Part shown: positions 8,368-10,856 of the stretch, in pieces
Numbering within the stretch: position 1 is the stretch's first letter
Layout: every line of letters begins with the position of its first letter
Source: an uncultured Bacteroidales bacterium
GTDB taxonomy: Bacteria > Bacteroidota > Bacteroidia > Bacteroidales > P3
Direction: 5' to 3'
Assembly: GCA_900319595.1 (NCBI GenBank)
Contig: ONOZ01000246.1
Span: 1-10,856 of the forward strand
DNA length: 10,856 nt
Program-made: the position numbers and the translations under genes
Notes under the pieces: generated by a model
What the model saw: the letters and a program-made list of their open reading frames with translations, nothing else
Database searches by the model: none
What the model was told of the DNA's origin: nothing

Positions 8368-8403
8368 TTTGTTACGATATTAATGTAAAAATTATTAACT
8401 TTG
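8368..8403 (+). promoter_or_regulatory. Putative Bacteroidota-type promoter of the Wzz/Wzy operon
   Basis: TAACTTTG at 8396-8403 matches the -7 consensus TAnnTTTG and is followed by CAA, as at the GH2 promoter. TTTG at 8368-8371 is a full -33 match, but the 24-base spacer is longer than the usual 19-21, so the -7 element is the stronger evidence. The predicted start near 8410 leaves a short A-rich leader to the ATG at 8438. Together with the hairpin upstream it marks a new transcription unit. Confidence 0.6.
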
Positions 8404-8437
8404 CAACTTTAAAAATTTGATAAAAAACTAAAAAACG

Positions 8438-9415
8438 ATGAATACATTTAATTTTCAAGGAACTTTTGCTTTTTTGAAAAGGCATGCAAAACTTTTGTGT
8501 ATAGTCTTTTTCGGCTCAGGTATTGTTGCGGCATTACTTTCTTTACTTCTTCCAAATTATTATAAGAGTGAAGTTTTATTGTTGCCAAGTGAAGTCAATT
8601 CTGTATCAAAAGCGGTTTTGAATGAAGGTGATAAGCGCGATATATTTATGTTTGGTACAGAAAAGGAAAGCGAGCATATTTTGGAGATGTTATCCTCTTG
8701 GCAGATTATAGAAAAAGCCGTCATCAAATTCAATTTGAAGGAACATTACGGACTGAAAGACTCTCAAGTAGATAATGAAAAGATGGGCTTAAGGTTAAAA
8801 AGTAATATAAGAGTTAAGCGTTCAGATTACCTAGGTGCAAAATTACAGGTTTGGGACAAGGATCCTCAATACGCTTGTGATATTGCAAATTATATGGTAC
8901 AAGAGTTGCAGGTATTAAGGTTTAAAATGAAACAAGCCAAAGCCGATAGTCTTATGCGTGCTTTGTCTATTAGTAGAGATAGTGTTAGAAATGATATAAT
9001 TAGATTGACGGATTCTCTGCACTTATTACAGAAACAATATAAGTTGTATTATCCTTATTCTTATGCGGACCGTTTTGCACAACAACTTTCCAAAGAAGTA
9101 GCGATGGGAAATACTGCTGCTGTTGCAAGATTGGAAAATAAAATGGACGAAGTGAATGAAAAAAGTACTCTTATCGCAATGCTGTTGAATGATATAGAGA
9201 ATAAAAGCAAAACTATGAGAACTTGGGATGAGCATTATCAACAAGCAGTTTTGGATTACAATAGTAATATTCCTGTCGACTTTGTTGTTCAGCAGGCAAC
9301 CATATCTAGTAAAAAAGATAAGCCTAAAAGGAGTATAATAGTTATACTTGCAGCCCTTGCTTGTACACTTATCGCAGCAGAGGTGCTGGTTATCAAAGAG
9401 AAATACTTGTCGTAA
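8438..9415 (+). CDS. Wzz-type polysaccharide chain-length determinant (polysaccharide co-polymerase)
   Basis: Inner-membrane protein that sets how long polysaccharide chains grow in Wzx/Wzy-dependent O-antigen, capsule or exopolysaccharide assembly. The 325 residues show the two-membrane-helix layout of this family: helix 1 at about 18-39 followed by LPNYYKSEVLLLPS, a long periplasmic part, and helix 2 at about 299-318 with only a few residues after it. A Lys/Pro segment (DKPKRS, 294-299) precedes helix 2, as in other Wzz proteins. The span 120-158, with VWDKDPQYACDIANYM at 138-153, is the typical Wzz core, and about 160-265 is heptad-rich and likely coiled coil. There is no C-terminal Walker-type tyrosine kinase domain, so this is a simple co-polymerase. 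The next gene starts 4 bases after its stop codon and encodes a polymerase/ligase-like protein, which fits the assignment. The ATG at 8438 leaves a normal short cytoplasmic N-terminus. Confidence 0.88.
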   Translation: MNTFNFQGTFAFLKRHAKLLCIVFFGSGIVAALLSLLLPNYYKSEVLLLPSEVNSVSKAVLNEGDKRDIFMFGTEKESEHILEMLSSWQIIEKAVIKFNLKEHYGLKDSQVDNEKMGLRLKSNIRVKRSDYLGAKLQVWDKDPQYACDIANYMVQELQVLRFKMKQAKADSLMRALSISRDSVRNDIIRLTDSLHLLQKQYKLYYPYSYADRFAQQLSKEVAMGNTAAVARLENKMDEVNEKSTLIAMLLNDIENKSKTMRTWDEHYQQAVLDYNSNIPVDFVVQQATISSKKDKPKRSIIVILAALACTLIAAEVLVIKEKYLS

Positions 9416-9419
9416 AAGA

Positions 9420-10856
9420 ATGAACACAGGCAAGACTGCTAAATATTCATCAAAAGACAAACTTATAATAACTGTCCTTTGTCTATTGTTTTTGATTATA
9501 GGAGCAATAGCGGTGGATTATAATTTCTATGCCTTTGCATTTATTCCTGTTGCAGTATTGGGAGTGCTACTTATTATGCTAAAATTCTATTATTCAGTAT
9601 TTTTAGTTGCATTTCTTACACCTTTTTCTATACTATTTAGAAACGAGGTGTTTTCCATAGTAGTTCCTACTGAGCCGATATTGATTATCGTAATGTTTTT
9701 GTTTGTGTGGGAATGTTTTTTCAATAAAGATTATGACAAAAAAGCACTATACAACCCTATTTCCTTAATAATATTTATCAATTTGGCTTGGATACTTATT
9801 GCCTCTTTGTTTTCTTGGGATATTGTCGTGTCAATCAAATTTCTAATATCACGTTTTTGGTTCGTCATACCTTGCTATTTTATGATGGTGCCAATATTCA
9901 AAGATATAAAAACTATCCGTTGGTTTATTGCTTTGTATGGGTTCTCTCTAAGTGTTATAATCATTATTTGTTCACTAAAATTTGCATCCTATGGTTTTGA
10001 CTTTGCAGAGATGAATCAAATTCCACAACCTTTTTATAATGACCATACGGCCTACGGAGCAGCAATAGGTTTGTTTATACCTATAACTTTGTTTTTCTTA
10101 TTTGGGAACAAGGAGATATGCCCTAATTGGAAATACAGAGTCTTATTTATTTTTATAACTATTTGTCTTATAATTGGTTTTGTTCTTTCATATGCAAGAG
10201 CAACGTGGCTAAGTGTCATTGTAGCAGCAGGAGTATGGTTATTAGTATTATCTAAAATTAAATTCAAAACACTTGTAGTAATAGGTATTGTCATAGGTAT
10301 TATGGGAATATTGTCATTTAATGCAATTATTCAAAGCTTGGAGTCAAACTCTCAAGATTCTTCTGGAAATTTATCAGAACATGTAACTTCTATGAGCAAT
10401 ATTTCTACAGACGCATCGAATACTGAAAGAATAAATAGATGGGCATGTGCAATAAGAATGTTTAAAGAAAGACCTATTACAGGTTGGGGTCCTGGCACTT
10501 ATCAGTTTATTTATGGTAGGTATCAAGTTTTCTATCAAACTACAATAGTATCTACCAACGAAGGAACTTTGGGGAATGCACATAGTGAATACATTGGACC
10601 TTTGAGCGAACAGGGATTGATAGGTGGTTTGATAGTTATAGTTATGTTTGGGACTACTATATATATTGGCATTAAAACATATCGCAAAGCAAAAAACAAA
10701 ACTATCGGGCAACTATCCTTGTTTCTAACTTTAAGCTTGATTACATATTACGCACATGGTTTTATGAATAATTTTCTAGATACTGACAAATTGTCAGTTC
10801 CGGTATGGGCAATGATAGCAATGGTATCATCTTTGTATATATATAGTGAAAAAGAA
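9420..10856 (+). CDS. O-antigen polymerase/ligase family protein (Wzy/WaaL-like), 3' partial
   Basis: An open frame of 479 codons runs from ATG at 9420 to the last base without a stop, so the C-terminus lies outside the window. The translation is a polytopic membrane protein with about ten hydrophobic segments and one large hydrophilic loop (about 303-395), the layout of the Wzy_C/O-antigen ligase superfamily. Landmarks are PFYNDHTAYGA (204-214), SYARATWLS (257-265), which carries the conserved Arg260 at the start of a membrane segment, NTERINRW (334-341), GWGPGTYQF (355-363) and NAHSEYIGPLSEQGLIGG (386-403) with His388 near the end of the large loop. The role would be to polymerise lipid-linked repeat units or join a finished glycan to an acceptor on the periplasmic side. 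Proximity to a Wzz-like gene favours polymerase, but sequence alone does not separate Wzy from WaaL. The 4-base gap to the preceding stop suggests translational coupling. Family length is usually 400-500 residues, so little is likely to be missing. Confidence 0.88.
   Translation, partial: MNTGKTAKYSSKDKLIITVLCLLFLIIGAIAVDYNFYAFAFIPVAVLGVLLIMLKFYYSVFLVAFLTPFSILFRNEVFSIVVPTEPILIIVMFLFVWECFFNKDYDKKALYNPISLIIFINLAWILIASLFSWDIVVSIKFLISRFWFVIPCYFMMVPIFKDIKTIRWFIALYGFSLSVIIIICSLKFASYGFDFAEMNQIPQPFYNDHTAYGAAIGLFIPITLFFLFGNKEICPNWKYRVLFIFITICLIIGFVLSYARATWLSVIVAAGVWLLVLSKIKFKTLVVIGIVIGIMGILSFNAIIQSLESNSQDSSGNLSEHVTSMSNISTDASNTERINRWACAIRMFKERPITGWGPGTYQFIYGRYQVFYQTTIVSTNEGTLGNAHSEYIGPLSEQGLIGGLIVIVMFGTTIYIGIKTYRKAKNKTIGQLSLFLTLSLITYYAHGFMNNFLDTDKLSVPVWAMIAMVSSLYIYSEKE

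Noticed and set aside
9026..9460. 144-codon open frame on the - strand across the Wzz-like gene end
   Set aside because: It is antisense to the Wzz-like coding region and the start of the next gene, with Cys/Ile/His-rich composition typical of a shadow frame.
9788..10000. 70-codon + strand open frame
   Set aside because: It is a second-frame reading inside the Wzy/WaaL-like gene, whose own frame stays open through 10856.
10374..10712. 112-codon open frame on the - strand
   Set aside because: It is antisense to conserved motifs of the Wzy/WaaL-like protein, which explain the sequence better.
1..10856. Search for a new defence, mobile or toxin-type system
   Set aside because: All six substantial genes fall into known envelope, hydrolase or polysaccharide families, or a membrane family without system-like partners. 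No terminal repeats, integrase, transposase, CRISPR or reverse-transcriptase features are visible.

Overview
This is an AT-rich stretch with every gene on the + strand. It most resembles a Bacteroidota (Bacteroidales-like) chromosome. Three things support that: two spacers carry the Bacteroidota -7 promoter motif TAnnTTTG (TATATTTG at 1606 and TAACTTTG at 8396); the start codons follow A-rich leaders, mostly without a clear Shine-Dalgarno; and the gene families fit, with a secreted LacZ-type GH2 enzyme, a secreted M13 peptidase, a DUF6427-like membrane protein and a short Wzz-type protein. The genus cannot be read from the window.

Layout: (1) 30-1526 encodes an MBOAT (AlgI/DltB-type) membrane O-acyltransferase. 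It is probably the last gene of an operon whose upstream member may end at base 21. (2) A promoter-like site at 1582-1613 leads into a 1151-residue exported GH2 beta-galactosidase-like enzyme (1652-5107). Its two catalytic glutamates are intact, but some substrate- and metal-site positions differ from E. coli LacZ. (3) After a 108-base A-rich spacer come a polytopic membrane protein of unknown function (5216-6199) and, 22 bases later, an exported M13 zinc endopeptidase (6222-8261) with a complete active site. (4) A 176-base spacer holds a 14-bp hairpin and a second promoter-like site. It opens a polysaccharide-assembly operon: a Wzz-type chain-length regulator (8438-9415) and, 4 bases on, an O-antigen polymerase/ligase-like protein (from 9420). 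The last gene is still open at the window's end and has no stop codon here.

How the genes work together: the Wzz-like and Wzy/WaaL-like pair is the only clear functional partnership, and suggests that a surface-polysaccharide cluster continues beyond base 10856. The MBOAT enzyme could acylate a surface or exported glycan, but the intervening genes give no direct link to the Wzz/Wzy unit. The GH2 enzyme and M13 peptidase look like independent exported hydrolases for glycan and peptide scavenging. No RNA genes, mobile elements, CRISPR arrays or attachment sites were seen. No gene-free stretch exceeds 300 bases; the longest is 176. I did not find a convincing new multi-gene system. The points most worth checking are the altered sugar-site residues of the GH2 enzyme and the uncharacterised membrane protein next to the peptidase.
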